The position numbers were made by a program, and so were the translations under genes. The notes beneath the pieces were generated by a model. The model did not search any database. It was given only the letters and a program-made list of their open reading frames with translations, and was not told the origin of the DNA. From Zopfochytrium polystomum (lineage: Eukaryota; Chytridiomycota; Chytridiomycetes; Chytridiales; Chytridiaceae), in assembly GCA_025765615.1 (NCBI GenBank), contig JAIVFJ010000087.1:186001-250000 (forward strand): 64,000 nucleotides of DNA. The letters are read 5' to 3'. This document shows positions 23,191 through 35,654 of this stretch, piece by piece (positions within the stretch are counted from its first letter, which is position 1; the number at the start of each line of letters is the position of its first letter).

Positions 23191-23784
23191 TGTGTTGCAA
23201 GTTTCGCGCAGCACCTCAACAAGGCCGTGCACCATGTTCGCGATGCAGGTGGCTGGCAGTGAAGAATGGGATGTGCACAGCTTGTAAAACTTCGTGCGGC
23301 TCGGTGATGGGGCAAGTTGACGCCTGCGACTTAATGTTCTTCCTTGGTTTGGTCCACCAGCGTCTGGTGCGTTGGCCGCAAGTTGTTTTACCAGAGGAAG
23401 GACGAGTCTCCAAGACATAAATCGCACACTCTTCTTACTGCAGTACAAGGGGCGCCGGTTGGCGCACGGGTGGCGCGGTTATCAATGCCATGCACTAACT
23501 CTCGTCAATCCGACGTCATGCACCTCTTCAACCCTTGGGACACAAAAGGAGGCATTCTGGGGCCAAACATGTTTTTTTCAGGGCTGGAAAGTTCTGCTTC
23601 AGTTTCTTTCAAAAATTTCAAGCGATTCACTAAGACGCGGCCAGATGCAGCGAGCCTCGCACATGCAACCCTCAAGCCCGTTCTCTCCACTGACCTCGTC
23701 GCCCCCACAAGGATACAACTTGTCCAGGGTACACCCTTTTGTCACATTGGCTTTTCTAACAGGACGAACCTCCTTTGGCACTAG
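23191..23784 (+). other. Upstream region of the giant gene, may hold an unrecognised 5' exon
   Basis: The first supported exon of the giant gene opens at a TTTGGCACTAG acceptor-like site with no ATG in frame nearby, so a 5' exon probably lies here. An open frame from 23344 to the TAG at 23782 is in the same phase, but its peptide is not convincing as part of the protein. No donor could be assigned with confidence. Confidence 0.3.
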
Positions 23785-26700
23785 CTGGCCTTGAATGGAT
23801 TTTGCGAGTTAAAGCATGAGTCGCAGGCGAATGATCAGTCTGAAAACACAATTAAAGAGTACTTGGAGCTGTTCAAGTCTGTCGTGGAAAATTCAGCTCC
23901 CGGGGAGAATGGCTCTGACGCGTACGGATTCTCCTCGGACCAGTTGTCGCGGATACGTGCGGCGATATCTTGTCTGGCGGGAGACGGAGGCACTGGCTCT
24001 GGCGGGAGAATGTGCGTCCTCAAGTGGCTGCCTCAGTACGCTTGCGTCCTGTTTAGCGTCGAGCACAACGCCCTCGAGCTGCAGCTCCACCTTTGTGCTC
24101 TGGACGGATGGAAGTACTCCCCGCAACTCGCACAAAATCAAACGGTGCACCACTCGGCCGCCCCAAGCCGACCAATGGTTATCGCGGGCGAAACTGTGCC
24201 AAACGAGTCCAAGAATGAAATACTCCGGAAGTTCGACGAGTTGCTCAAAAATGCGAAGCGCCGCATCGAAGATGACCGGTCCGCCGCTCATGGATCGCAG
24301 GGTCACCAGCGCACCCCGTCATTCATCAAAGCTATTCTTTCCCAGGCCGTTGACACTATCTTCGCCAATGACAAGGTAGGCGAGGACAAATTGTGTGACC
24401 TGCATCTCCCGTGCGGCGGTACCACGGACGTGGGCCTTCACACGGGCGGGCTTCCACGGAACACGTCTTACCATCTTGTCGTCTCCATGATGGGAGCTTT
24501 CTTGCGAGACCCGTATCTAATCGAGAAGCTACTCCTCCACAAATACTTGTTCGTGTTCGAGCACCATTATCAACCACTCCAAGAGAGTGCCGGTCCATTT
24601 GACCCGCGTGGCGTTAATGAGTGTGTTGTATTGCTCGATAACGCAGTGGGTATCGCATTAAAACTTCATGAAGCGAAGCACGATTGCGCGGTGGCAAAAA
24701 CGATAATAGCCCTCAAGAGCAGTCGCTTGAAGAAATATGTGGAAATTAAGGGTAAGGCTCAAGCGGCTGAATGCGAAATACAGTGGGATGCCATTCGATC
24801 GTGCGGCCCAACAAATATACCGAAGTCGTGGTCGGAACTGAATGTATTATTATTTCTTTGATTAAACAGAAGTTGAGCTAACGAAGCTTTTCGCAGGCGC
24901 AATCAGCACAGTGGTTCACGCCCGAACAGGCTCTGGGTAACTTGCAGCCGTTTGCCTTGTTGAACAACTTGAATTTTGTCGACGTGGATCGCTGGTACTC
25001 CAACTCGCAACTCGATACCATCAACCCGGCTTTTTGCCTGACGGCCTCAGCGACTGTCGCGCAATTCTTCTTCAGGTCTTCGGAAAATTTGCAAGACCAC
25101 GCTTTTTGCACAAGTCCGACAGATGTGTCAGCCATAACTAATACTGTCCGCACACATCACAAACGTGTTTCTGCTTGGCTCCGTTCCGAAGAATCAGAGC
25201 ATCTCATGTTTACCACTCAGCGTAGCGAAGAGCTTCTGGTTGTTTGGATCGCAACCTGCCTTGTTCACCAACGCCTTTCGAAAATATGCCCACTATTCGA
25301 TAATTATTCCTGCAGCCTAGATGACAAAATGCTTGAGGTCCTATCTTTGCGCGACAAATCGGCATTGCGCGCAAGTGCCAATGTACGCAACTACATTCGT
25401 ACTGTAAACAAGGGCAAACGCGGGACTCTATTTTCAGTCACGGAGCCAGAGTCGACGATCGAATTTGCACGACTCTATGCAGCGGAGGACTCACAAATAA
25501 AGGAGTTTTGGAGGGAGGAATTACGTGAGGCGGAGCGAAAAGAGTCTTGCCATTTCAGCAGAGTGCAAACGAAGCAAGCCGCCGCAGCCGCCCGTCGCGC
25601 CGAGATCAGTGAGCTGAAAATGAAAATTGCATCGAAGGAGGATGAGCTCGCAAGCATATCCGAGAGACAAGCCCAAATATGGCCAACACAAATACACAAG
25701 GCAGAAAAACGTGAGAAGTTGGCATTGCAAACCAAACCTCTAACTCCATATTTCTCTCGGAAATGAAATTGCACTACGTTGAAGAACGAGTAACGAATGA
25801 ACGAAACAAACTAAGAGCGTCATTGGGAAGAGCAGAAAGAGAATTATCTGCCGCTTTAACACCTCCACCATTTGTCAAAAATGTTCTGCCCAAAACGGAA
25901 AGCTTGGCCCAGCCCATTATTTTCTTCTTTCACATTCCCACAACGATTCAACATTACTCGGAACTGTGCCATCTGTCTCTCGTCGTTGCTTCTCCACGGC
26001 AACCTTGGCATCGGTCAGAGAAGTCTCTCGTGGCGCCAACCAATCCAAAGCGCGGTAACCGTTGGCACGAACATTACGAACGCAACAAGGAGCGATCGTT
26101 TGCACCAAAGAAATCGCTTTATCCTATTGTCTCAGTGTTATTGAAGGTTCCCCGGGACTACGGTCCGTCGTCCGTCGATGATATATGCAGTGAGACGCAG
26201 TGCTCATGGTACCCCGATTTTTCAAGTACCATTACCTCTCTGGGCGTGACCGAGTCTGGCGCCGTCAGCGAAGTTGATAGAATCGAATATTTTGTGGAAA
26301 AACTTCCCCATGAGTACGTAGACCTGCAATGGTTCGTAAACATTCCCGAACCGGTGGATAAACCTTCGCCGCGAGGAAATAGATCTGTTGCTTCGATTCG
26401 TCAATTACCTCTTCTCGACAGCTTTCAAAAGGAAGATTTTCTGCTCCTCGGAATGACTCGGTCGTTCCCGAATCAGCAATTTCGAAAAGTTGTGGAAATC
26501 CTCACCAAGCTGACGTTTCCGCTGCAGCATCCACTGGCCGTAACGACGTTGTGTCAGGCACTGTACCAGCTTGGCGAAGCGAACGAACTAGGCGAGCTGG
26601 ATTGGCGCAAAGACTGGAACCGTTGCGAAGACAGACTGCACGCTGCGTTGATGGGTTGGGTCGACTTGTTCCAAGCGTCGTCGAAGCGGCATGCCGGCTT

Positions 26701-29700
26701 ACCCCTCGTCGCCGAAATCGCCGAGTTCAGTGCTCAGCACCTTTGTGCAGAGAGGTTTGGCGCGTTACTGCAAAAACTCTGCGAGGCTGCGTTGGTGTGG
26801 GCCGCAGAAATTCGAAACAAGCTTCGTGATACCACACTGGATGCGGTCAGCCTGCGACATCTGCGCGCAAGGGAATGCCTAATGATGGGACACGCTGTGC
26901 TGTGCCACTCGCGCTCGACAGTTGACGTGCTGTCCACTGCCAACTTCACCAAGACCTTCGCTACTTTTCGAGCGATTCTTCCGTACGGCAGCTTTGACAA
27001 ACTGATGGCACGAACACTCAGAAAACTCGAGATTATGGCGCTAGAACTCTCTGCGAGGCGGTTTGAAACTTCTACAGTGCTTGCGGAAAAGTACCCAGAC
27101 GTGATCTTGACTTCTGCTGCTCGAGCGGTGTTCGACCAGCTGCCAATGATCCTAAAGTGGCAGCGGTTTGACTCTGACAGTCGCACGGGGTGCTTTTACG
27201 CTGAAGCAAACGATGATATTGTGTCAATGAATTTACTCGACGGCGTTGTGCACTTGAATGGGCTGCCGCCGGCCGGTCTTCCCGGATCAGTCAAAGACAC
27301 GGCCTTTTACAAGCGGCATTTTGGGAACCGTGACTTCGAGGTTTTCCGCGCGGGATTCTCCTTTGGAACTGCCCTACCAATCTACGGAGATCACTTCAGG
27401 TTCTGCGTTTGCGAACATGAGCGGATTCGAATCCGCCAGCTGCCGGCAGCAGAACGTGATTGGGAACATTCCTTGGAGCTGATCGATTTTAACTGCCGGC
27501 CGCGTGTGGTGTGGTGGGCCGACCTTCCTGTCCGCCTTCAAAAAATGCACAGCCACTGGTTTTCCTCGAGCCGCTCGCTAGTGTTGTTTCGTGGAGTACA
27601 GTACCCTTGCGAAGAAAAGCAAACCAGCTTCATGGTGTCCCTGAATGACGATGACGGAACATGCTATGCCATTCCTCGTCACGACCAAAACAAGGGCTTG
27701 AGCGAGATCGTTACAAACCGATCGAGATACGACCGCATTGTCCGTCGTCCAGCCGACGAAACGCTGAAGTGGGCAACAAGGTTTGAGTTGCCACAGTTTG
27801 TGCACTTCCTCCGAAGCCAAGACGGCTCTGTGAAAGTCCAGTTTCCGCGATTTCAGCTTTCATTTTCGGAGCGACAAAATTGTGACCGCCTGTACAGTGA
27901 TGAATACGCTGGATATTTTGTCGACAACATCGGGAGTCTTGACAATTTTTTGCGCGGGTTCTATCACTACTTGGTGCTGAGGTCAACAAGGTCCGACCAA
28001 AATGTAAAACTCGTTGTTCCGAATGGCCCAGTGTTTGTGAGGGACAGCAAGACGGCCATTGAGATAAGCGACAGGTTTGATGCCGAGATCGGTCACTTCG
28101 TTTACGATCTGCGGGATTCGCTTGACATTTTCACATCCACCACGCTGGCCGCCCGGCTTCAGCTTGCCGCAATTTATGCCGCTGCAGGTACGCTGGTGCC
28201 GGATCTGCGACTTGGAATGACAGGATGTGAGGCGGCCCTCGAAATCGTTCGGCAGAACTGGACGAACAAGCCGCTGTCGCCCGACGAGACCTCGAAGCTG
28301 ACAAGCATATTGCAGTTTGCGTACCCTGAGCCGGCGCTGTTCCTCGCTGCATGCGAGCTGGGCGATTTTTCGGAGCGGTCGGCATTCTTATTCGCACCAT
28401 CAAAAGAAGCTACAATGTCAGTATCCTTCCGGAACAGGATGCAAAACATGATTGCAACAGTGGAGTACGAACATAGATTTGAGCGACCGCAGTGGGAGAA
28501 CGGATTGCGACAGTTTCTACCGCACCACCGCAGCACCTATACCTCGCAAGTTTTGGTACTACGGAATGAAGAAATGAGACCTCAGCCCCTGAAAGTGTGT
28601 CCTGTCAATGCGCAGTATATTCAAGACCGAGAATGCGCCTTAAAGGATTTGCTGGTGAGGAAGGGTAGATCAATGTCGAACACAACCGCAAACCGGCCGT
28701 TTCCTCTTGAAGTGATGAGTGAAAACCGCGTCGAGGATTTGCTATACCGCGACCTGAAAAGAAGCTGGGATAGCTTTTGTCATGCAGATTCGTTCCAACT
28801 TCCCAGTAACATTGATAGACTTAAGGCCGATATTGAAGGCAAGTTGTTTTCCAATCCAATATGCAGTTATCTCATCAAAATGTTTATTGCGCTTGCAAAT
28901 TCACCAGACATCCTTGCCGATGTGCGGCGGAAGCGGAATGCCACTCTTTCTTACGTAGAAGGGGTGTTCAAGCAGGCAGAGGCTCGAACGGAGTTCGATT
29001 TGAGACTTCAGACAAATCGCGCAGCGACGCCCCTCTTCACCGACTATCTGCGTATTGCTATGCAGCAGGAGGCTTTAGGTTGGCTGCACCCGTATCTCAA
29101 CTCCGAGCAAAAAGGGAGCGTTCGACGGGACATCCTTGTTCTCCTTGGTCTCGGCGTTCTCGAAGATAAGTTGGTTCGCATTCGAAACTATCTTGACGAT
29201 CCACCGTCTCGTACTCATGCTATTAGAGAGCTGCTGGCTGTGCGTGAGTGGGATATTGAAAAGTTCTATTTCTGGCTCGTGTTTGAAGTCGAGACGGGAC
29301 TGCAGATCCGACCAGAGCAGTATCTGATTGCAAAGCACATGATTGACACACCTCAAGCAATTTGCCAGCTCAACATGGGACTTGGCAAGACCCGTGTAAT
29401 TCTGCCGATGCTCATACTGTATTACACCAATGCCTGTGCGCGGCGCCAAAATAGTGTTCTGCGCATCAATATCCTGCAGGCGCTGATTCCTGAGGCAGTC
29501 CTATATCTTACCAGTGTGTTTGCCGCGAGCGTGATACCTTTGAAAATCTGCTTGCTTCCGTTTCATCGCGACGTTAAAATTTCGCTGAAAGGTGTCAAGA
29601 TATTGCACGAAACATTAAAGATGCTGTGGGATGGCGGGGGCTGCGTGGTTGTTTCGCCTGAGCAGCGGCTGTCGCTCCAGCTCAAGTGCAACGAGTTGCA

Positions 29701-32352
29701 GTATGGTGAAGACCCACTGTGGAAAGGACTGTCGAACGTCCTCAGCACCCCCTTCCTTGACATTATTGACGAAAGTGACGAGGTTCTTAGTCACAAGTAC
29801 CACTTGGTGTACGCTATAGGCTCCCCATGCCCACTGGACGATGGCTTCAAGCGGTGGACTGTCGCAGAGTCAATTTTCCGAGTTGTCGCAAAACTCGCAC
29901 CGCAATTTTCTGCACTTGGAATTTGGAATCAGGCACAAAAAAACACTGGGTTTGCAGCTGGCTCGTTTCCGGAGATAAAAGTAAAGCAGACGGTCAATCA
30001 ATATCAAGTAGAGAACTGGAAGCTGCTTTCTGAGTGCATCTTCGACGAGCTGTTGGCAAATCCGCCTCACAGGCTTGCCGAGTTGAGGTCCCTGGGGGAG
30101 GATAGCAAGGCTCAATTTCGAAAATACGTTCTAACAACGTCGCTTGAGGCCAGCAGGAATCAGTTCGCCGGGAATGCAGAGATTGGCCTTGCGCTCCGCG
30201 GATTCCTCTGCCATGGATTATTGCGCTACGTCCTCCAACTGAGACACCGTGTCAACTACGGAATCGACGAACGTCGGTCGGCAAAGAAGCTTGCCGTTCC
30301 CTATCGCGCTGCCGATGTGCCCTCCGACCGCGCTGAATTCAGCCACCCCGATGTTTCCATTTCTCTGACGTACCTGAGCTTTTATTACACGGGATTGACA
30401 GTGACAGAGTTCAAAGAGGCGGTCACTGCGCTTCTGAAACTCGGCCCTGTCGCTCAAGGGCTTTTTTATGGTGCGTGGTTCGCGCTTGCAAGGCACTCTC
30501 TATCGTACGGCGATGCACGTAAAATTGATTCTGTGAAAAAGATTGATCCCTCGGACACCGCGCAACTGCGCATGCTTCATCGCGTCTACAGGAAAACTTT
30601 GAAACTGTCAATTTCTGGCTGCAGTCTTGCGTGTTTCCGCGCGACACAACCCAGTATAAGAAGCGAATTGCGGCGACTGCATGGGATCTGGCCAGTTCAA
30701 AGCATTGCAGTGGATTTTCCGGGACAAATGATAGCTACCCACTCTTGCCACTGCAGGTCGAGCAGAACGACCCGAAAATAGATTTGATCATTGGGACGAA
30801 CGGCCTTATGCTTGATCGAATCCTCCGAGAAACACTCTCGTACATGACGGTTGAGACTGGCGACACTGCCGCTACCATGTGGCAGCTCCTCCTTCTGCTC
30901 TGCACCGCCAATCACGCGAACGCATTGATAGACGCTGGCTCACTCCTGGCTGGGACTGACAACGAGGGGCTCGCGCGCTTCATAGTGAAAGACGAGACAT
31001 TTCCGTCCAAATTCCGCGGAGTTTGCTATTTCGACGTCAGCAAACAGTGCTGGATGATTTTGAACAAGGAGACATTGGAAAGCTCACAAAAAGAAGTGTC
31101 ATCGATCCCTGAGAGGGACACATTCGTCCTCTTTGACGACGCTCGCACGAGGGGCGCAGACATGAAGCTCCCTCATGACGCAGTGGCGGTGCTGACGTTG
31201 GGACCCGGCATCGTCAAGGACAAGCTGATGCAGGGCGCTGGGAGGATGCGGTTGCTCGGTTCTGGCCAAAAGCTCATTCTTTGCGGAACATCGGAGGTCA
31301 CTGCGAGTTTGCTTTCACGGTCTGTCAGGAATGTTCCAACCGTGGAGTTGGTACTGAAAATGATGATCCGAAATACGGCCGAACGCATTATCGCTGGGAT
31401 GCCGTTGTGGGCCCAAAACGGACTTCGCTTCGATGACAACCAGCACGACCCCGATAATTGTATGCTTGACGAGAAGCATGCCCTTGACCTTCTTTATACG
31501 CCGCCCGCTTCATCGCGCTTGCTTACCTCCCATATCGAGGAGATGGTGGAATCGCGCAAGCGGGCGGAAAGCGAAATCCAGGGTGAACTGGTTCGGAGGG
31601 CTCACATAGTGGCCGAAGGTGTTGAAGTCCAAGTCCTCGGATGCGACGAGGAATGCGAGAGAGAGCTGCAGCAAGAAAAAGAGCGGCAAACCAAGCTCGA
31701 GAAGCAGCTTCCTCTGGAACAACCAGCTGTCGAGCTCACGTGGAACTACGCCATCGCCACTCGAGCTCGGCGCGCAAAGGAGTTGAATGAGGTTTCGGAG
31801 GCTGTCCCACTTAGCTTTGGTCTCCAAGGGTTGATAGGATCCAGCGCTGCACACATCTCCTGGGATCCTTCCGTATACGCCACAGCCAACTTTTTGAACA
31901 CAATTCAGGTCGGAAATGATGAAACGAACAGGAGCTTGTATTTGCGCCCAGTGATGGGTGTCGTTGTATTCAACTCCACTTCGGAGATCGTTCTCCTCTC
32001 CGACAAAGAAGCGGATGGAGTGCTGAACGCCTTTCACTCGGCTCCATTTCCTCGGGATACTTATGTTTCGTTTTGTTACTTGTCCGACCTATGGAAATGG
32101 ACCGAAGATGGGTCGCAGCCTTGCCCAGCAACGTCGGTGGGCTGCCGCAATTGGAAGGCACTTTCGCCGTCGAGTGCTGCTAGCGCCAAATTGCTCAACG
32201 GCGAGACAATGTATGGGTCAATCGCAGGGAGCCTTAAGCACCTGTTGAGGAGCCGACAGGCGGAAAAGGTTGCCCGAGAGCTTGTCGAGTGGCGAAGGAA
32301 AGAGGATCAGTGGGAGTGTTCTGACTTGCAGGCAATGTGTCGTAGTATTTAG
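23785..32352 (+). CDS. Giant DUF6606/DUF3638/DUF3645-type helicase-like ATPase (with an apparent frameshift at about 30591)
   Basis: Exons are 23785-24843, 24897-25710 and 25785-32352. The two introns are 53 and 74 bp, with GAGCTAACG and CTCTAACTC branch sites and matching phases. The protein is about 2,800 residues, including a Glu/Lys coiled coil at about 25.5-25.85 kb. The central half has a P-loop-like QLNMGLGKTRVI (29.37 kb) and a DEAD-like DIIDESDEVL (29.76 kb). Then come GFSGTND (30.71 kb), RGADMKLP (31.15 kb) and a motif VI-like QGAGRMRLLG (31.23 kb). These are the hallmarks of DUF3638/DUF3645 proteins of fungi and oomycetes, large SF2-like ATPases of unknown role. The frame changes by one base near 30591 within conserved sequence (MLHRVYR | ENFETVNFW). 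That could be a sequencing error, a recent mutation or unusual splicing. The 5' end (start codon) is not resolved. A truncated dead copy lies at 4.66-6.68 kb. Confidence 0.8.
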
Positions 32353-32372
32353 AATTTTTTGGTGAAAATGTA

Positions 32373-32954
32373 TCAAAAACGGGCATTGCGGGCGACACTT
32401 TTAAGTTTTGATGGATAGCACAGAAAGAAATTTGTAGTAGTCGCTTCGAGCAATTCAAGAAGCTGTGAATAAATAAGCGCGGCATTGCGACCCCGCACAG
32501 CGCTAATGGACCGAGACCTTGCCCCGGATTCAACCTGAACAAAATCAGACGAATCAGTTGTCCTGTTGGAGCCATCCTCACTCGCCGCAGACTCCGTGTC
32601 TGACAATGCCGAGCCCGACTCCAGGCCAGCGCTGGCGGAGCCAGTACTTTTTGTGCGCGCGACTCTATTAGGATCATTCAAAAACGGGTAAGCCTGTACA
32701 TCAATCACGAGCTGGACGCTCGCGGATTCATTTATCTCACGCCAGTCGCGACGGCCGTCGCGTCCAGCGAGTCAGCTCACTTCAGAGAGCGAGACGAAGA
32801 GAGACAGAGATACCAAGCGATCCGTTCACCGTAACGACTCCACCGATAGCATCTGCTGAGGCCGCTTGGCAAAGCGCCGTACTTGCAGGGGCGGAATGAG
32901 ATGTGCTGGGACTGCATAGAATTTTTCCTCTGGAGGGATTGCAAGAAATCCCAT
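32373..32954 (-). CDS. Small uncharacterised protein
   Basis: The ATG at 32954 begins MGFLAIPPEEKFYAVPAHLI. A phase-2 intron (donor GTGAAC near 32.83 kb, acceptor CCGCGAG near 32.74 kb) joins it to VQLVIDVQAYPFLNDPNRV. A Ser/Glu-rich stretch follows, then LLELLEATTTNFFLCY, with the stop at 32373. The segment between could contain a further optional intron (GTTGAA...TTCACAG), which leaves the frame unchanged. I recognise no family. It ends 21 bp from the 3' end of the giant gene (tail to tail). Confidence 0.4.
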
Positions 32955-33013
32955 CCAAAGCATAGACAACAGGAAGAGTCTCTTTGAGCAAGCCCAGCAC
33001 TCAGGGCACAGAA

Positions 33014-34636
33014 TTACAGAAACGGCAAAGGTTGCACACCCGCGACAGCAGCTGCTCCCTCGGCGCCTCCTCCCACACCCGCCGCATCAAACTTGTCCCC
33101 AGCAACGACCTTCACGCCCTCTGGCGGCACGACCCCGGCTGCGTCGTTCCGCGTCGAGTGCGCGGCGTACCAGACCGTCACCCTGCTCGTCACCAGGCGA
33201 AAGTACTGCCTGAATACACGGGGTTGGCGGTGGCCGCCGGCCGTCGTGGCGATAGGGACGGGGAGGGACTCGTGCGGAGTGCGGTCTGTCATCCACACGA
33301 TGGCGTTCGCAGGGAGGTCGCGCACGTGGCGGCGGCGGCGGGGCAGAAGCCCAACCTGGGGTGGATGGCGGAAGCTGGCTGGAGGCTGAGGCTGCGTGAC
33401 GAACGGCGGTGGAGGCGGCGGCGCCGGTGGAGGGTGGATCTGTCCCGGAGGAGCGGGGCCAAAATCCAGTCGGCTGCGCAAGTGCTCGAGACTACCAAGC
33501 GGGCCGACAATGTCGCCGTGGTCCTTGATGGTGCAATCCCAGACTCGGCATGTGTTCGCCACCGACGATGCCTGGAACACACCGCCTTGTATCTGCCAAA
33601 CGTTGGGACCTGCGGATATAGATTAGACGCGCGTTTTAGGAATACAAGACTGATCCGCACGAATGTTGAAGTTTGCCCAGGCTCACCTATCCCAAAGCCC
33701 CAGTGGTGAAGCTTCTGCTTGAGCCAACCGCCGTCTTCGACATTGCTCTCGTCAATGCCATAGTAGCCGGGCGACTCGATGTGGAGACCCGGGCGGCGCT
33801 GGGTTTCTCCCGGCTCGAGGAAACTTTCGTGGACCGTAAGGTAGCCAACCTTGTAGGCCTCGTCGGGGCAATGGGAGAGGCACCGGTTTATGAGTGGAGC
33901 GAAACGCCGGCACGCTGGCGGCAAAGAGTCGCTACTTCCCATATGAATGGGGAGCATGTTGAGGTGGAGCGGCTCCAGCACGTCCAAACCCCCGCGGTCG
34001 CCCAGGGCAGCCATGAGCGACTGGACGGCGGAGTTCACGTCATTGCCAACCTCCCATCCGCCGGCGTTCGCCCCATTCCCGTCGGCAGCATCGTCCGGCA
34101 CGGCGGTGCCACGAATCAGGGCCAGGAGACGAGACGCAGCGGACACTGCCGCCGCAGCGGCAGCGGCGGTTTCGCCCTTCAAATCGTTTGCGTTTGCGCT
34201 GCCACCCCAGCGCTGCACGACCCAGGAGGCAAGGTCAGACCACCGCTGCTCCATGTTTTCGCGCAGTTCGCTGTCGAGCTGCTCGACGTCCCAGTAATCG
34301 ACAAAGTCGGAATCTTCGCTGCCGCTGCCGCCCCCGTTGTCGGGGAACCCGCGCACGCGCGGCGGCGGAAAGAGCAGCCTGATGGGTTCCTGCCAGGGGC
34401 CATCGTCGTCTTCGCCGTCATCTTCGCCGTCGCCGCCACGGCCAGCGGCACCGCCGGCGATGACGAAGAAGCCGCTGTTTGTCCAGTCGATGTGGGAGGC
34501 AACAGCGTCCCTCACGCGCGAGACGACGGTGCGCAGGGCGTCCAGGTCGCGGCCAAGGGTCTTGCGAAGTACAGAAGTGCGGCTGCGGGTGGCGCCCAGC
34601 AGGAGTGCGGTGATGGCGGGGTCCCATGGTGACGAT

Positions 34637-34668
<32 letters not shown>

Positions 34669-34680
34669 CGATGGCGGCAT
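33014..34680 (-). CDS. Conserved protein with putative double-stranded beta-helix (Fe(II)/2OG dioxygenase-like) core
   Basis: Two exons, 34680-33687 and 33609-33014, are joined by a 77-bp intron (GTGAGC...CCGCAG), phase 1, giving 529 residues. The N-terminus is a Ser run encoded by a trinucleotide repeat, followed by an acidic linker. The conserved core reads YLTVHESFLEPGETQRRPGL, then HIESPG, FGIGPNVWQIQGGVF, SSVANTCRVWDC, WMTDRTPHESLP and YRQYFRLVTS (F-R-Q-Y-F-R in this protein). H-I-E in GLHIESPG and H in TPHESLP are spaced like an HxD/E...H metal triad, with an Arg in the following strand. That suggests a 2OG-oxygenase or cupin-type fold; this is my inference, as the family has no function I know of. 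A Pro-rich insert lies between SRLDFGPAPPG and the WMTDRTPHE block. Confidence 0.65.
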
Positions 34681-34720
34681 ATGGGGGGATAGATGGATGG
34701 ATGGATGGATGGATTTGCAA
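34627..34720. repeat. GAC trinucleotide run and GATG tetranucleotide run
   Basis: (GAC)n at about 34630-34672 lies in the start of the beta-helix protein gene and encodes its N-terminal Ser tract on the minus strand. (GATG)n at about 34690-34714 lies just upstream in its 5' region. Both are likely length-variable. Confidence 0.8.
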
Positions 34721-35507
34721 ACACAGTTTCATGGGCTGGGTGGGTGGCTGAGCACTCTTGTGATGTGTCTCGCGCCTGCGCCCAAGAATTATTGCACTCC
34801 GAAGATCCCTTTCGGTTTCGAAGCACCACTACTCTCCCACTCATTAGTATTTAGCAGCGCTCTTCAAACCGTCCAAAGAGAATGGTGCCTTTCTTTATAG
34901 TCAAGATATTGGAAGAAACAAAGTTTGGAGGGTGAAAGTATCCCATAGGCTATATGTGCAGAAAATGCTGTGAGTGGAAAAACTGGTCTCTAGTTTACCG
35001 GGGTGAGCTCTCGTTATCAGCAGCTAAATTGATTCGCGACAAACGGTCCTCCAAGCGGAAGTTAGTGGTAGTTGACAGAGAATGCTCGTGTGAAAGTAAC
35101 TGCAGCACCGAGAGCGATGGAAGGTTAGGTGTTAGGGGCCACAGACGACGGTCCCAGCAGAGCGACGGTGGTGATGCGAGGGGGATAGTTGCGTATTCAT
35201 TCATTCATTCCCATCCATCCATCCATCCAGCAGCAGAAGAAGCAGCATCCATCCGTGAACTGCTAATTGAAGCAAGCACACCACTTGATGAAACAACAAT
35301 GCTTGCCGCGGCGAACCGTCCCTGCGAGCGTGCGTTTTGTTGCTTGCCGCACTCCGGACACCCATCCATCCATCCAACAAACGCCCACAACAAATCTCGG
35401 ACTCGCCGTCCGAACAAAAAGAATTTAGAGGGCAAGTTTGCTGGCTGACGCGCACGACTACAGCCCTCGGCCCGTTGTTGGCGGGTAGAACGCAGCAGCG
35501 CCCACCC

Positions 35508-35546
<39 letters not shown>

Positions 35547-35654
35547 GTAGTGAACGCGAAGGAGTGCGGGAAGAGTGAACGATTGAGCGATTGAGCGCCT
35601 GGACGTGGTTTGAAAGGTAGCGGGCGGCAGGCTGGAGCGGACGCGACGACCACC
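34721..35654. other. Divergent promoter region with ATCC, GAAA and GA microsatellites
   Basis: This spacer lies between the minus-strand beta-helix gene and the plus-strand DDT/WHIM gene, so it should hold both promoters. It contains (ATTC)n/(CATC)n runs at about 35195-35228, CATCCATC at about 35362-35377, and (GAAA)n running into (GA)n at about 35511-35547. I see no supportable gene inside it. Confidence 0.5.

Noticed and set aside
23344..23784. 5' exon of the giant gene in the same frame
   Set aside because: It ends in TAG right before the exon, and its peptide shows no relation to the family; no donor site supports it.
30585..30600. Programmed -1 ribosomal frameshift in the giant gene
   Set aside because: The site lacks an X XXY YYZ heptamer in the zero frame (TAC AGG AAA ACT) and no nearby stem-loop or pseudoknot is obvious; sequencing error or mutation is simpler.
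33673..34632. Long plus-strand open frame (about 319 codons) opposite the beta-helix gene
   Set aside because: It is the antisense shadow of a GC-rich exon; the minus-strand frame has conserved motifs and a phase-matched intron, the plus frame has none.
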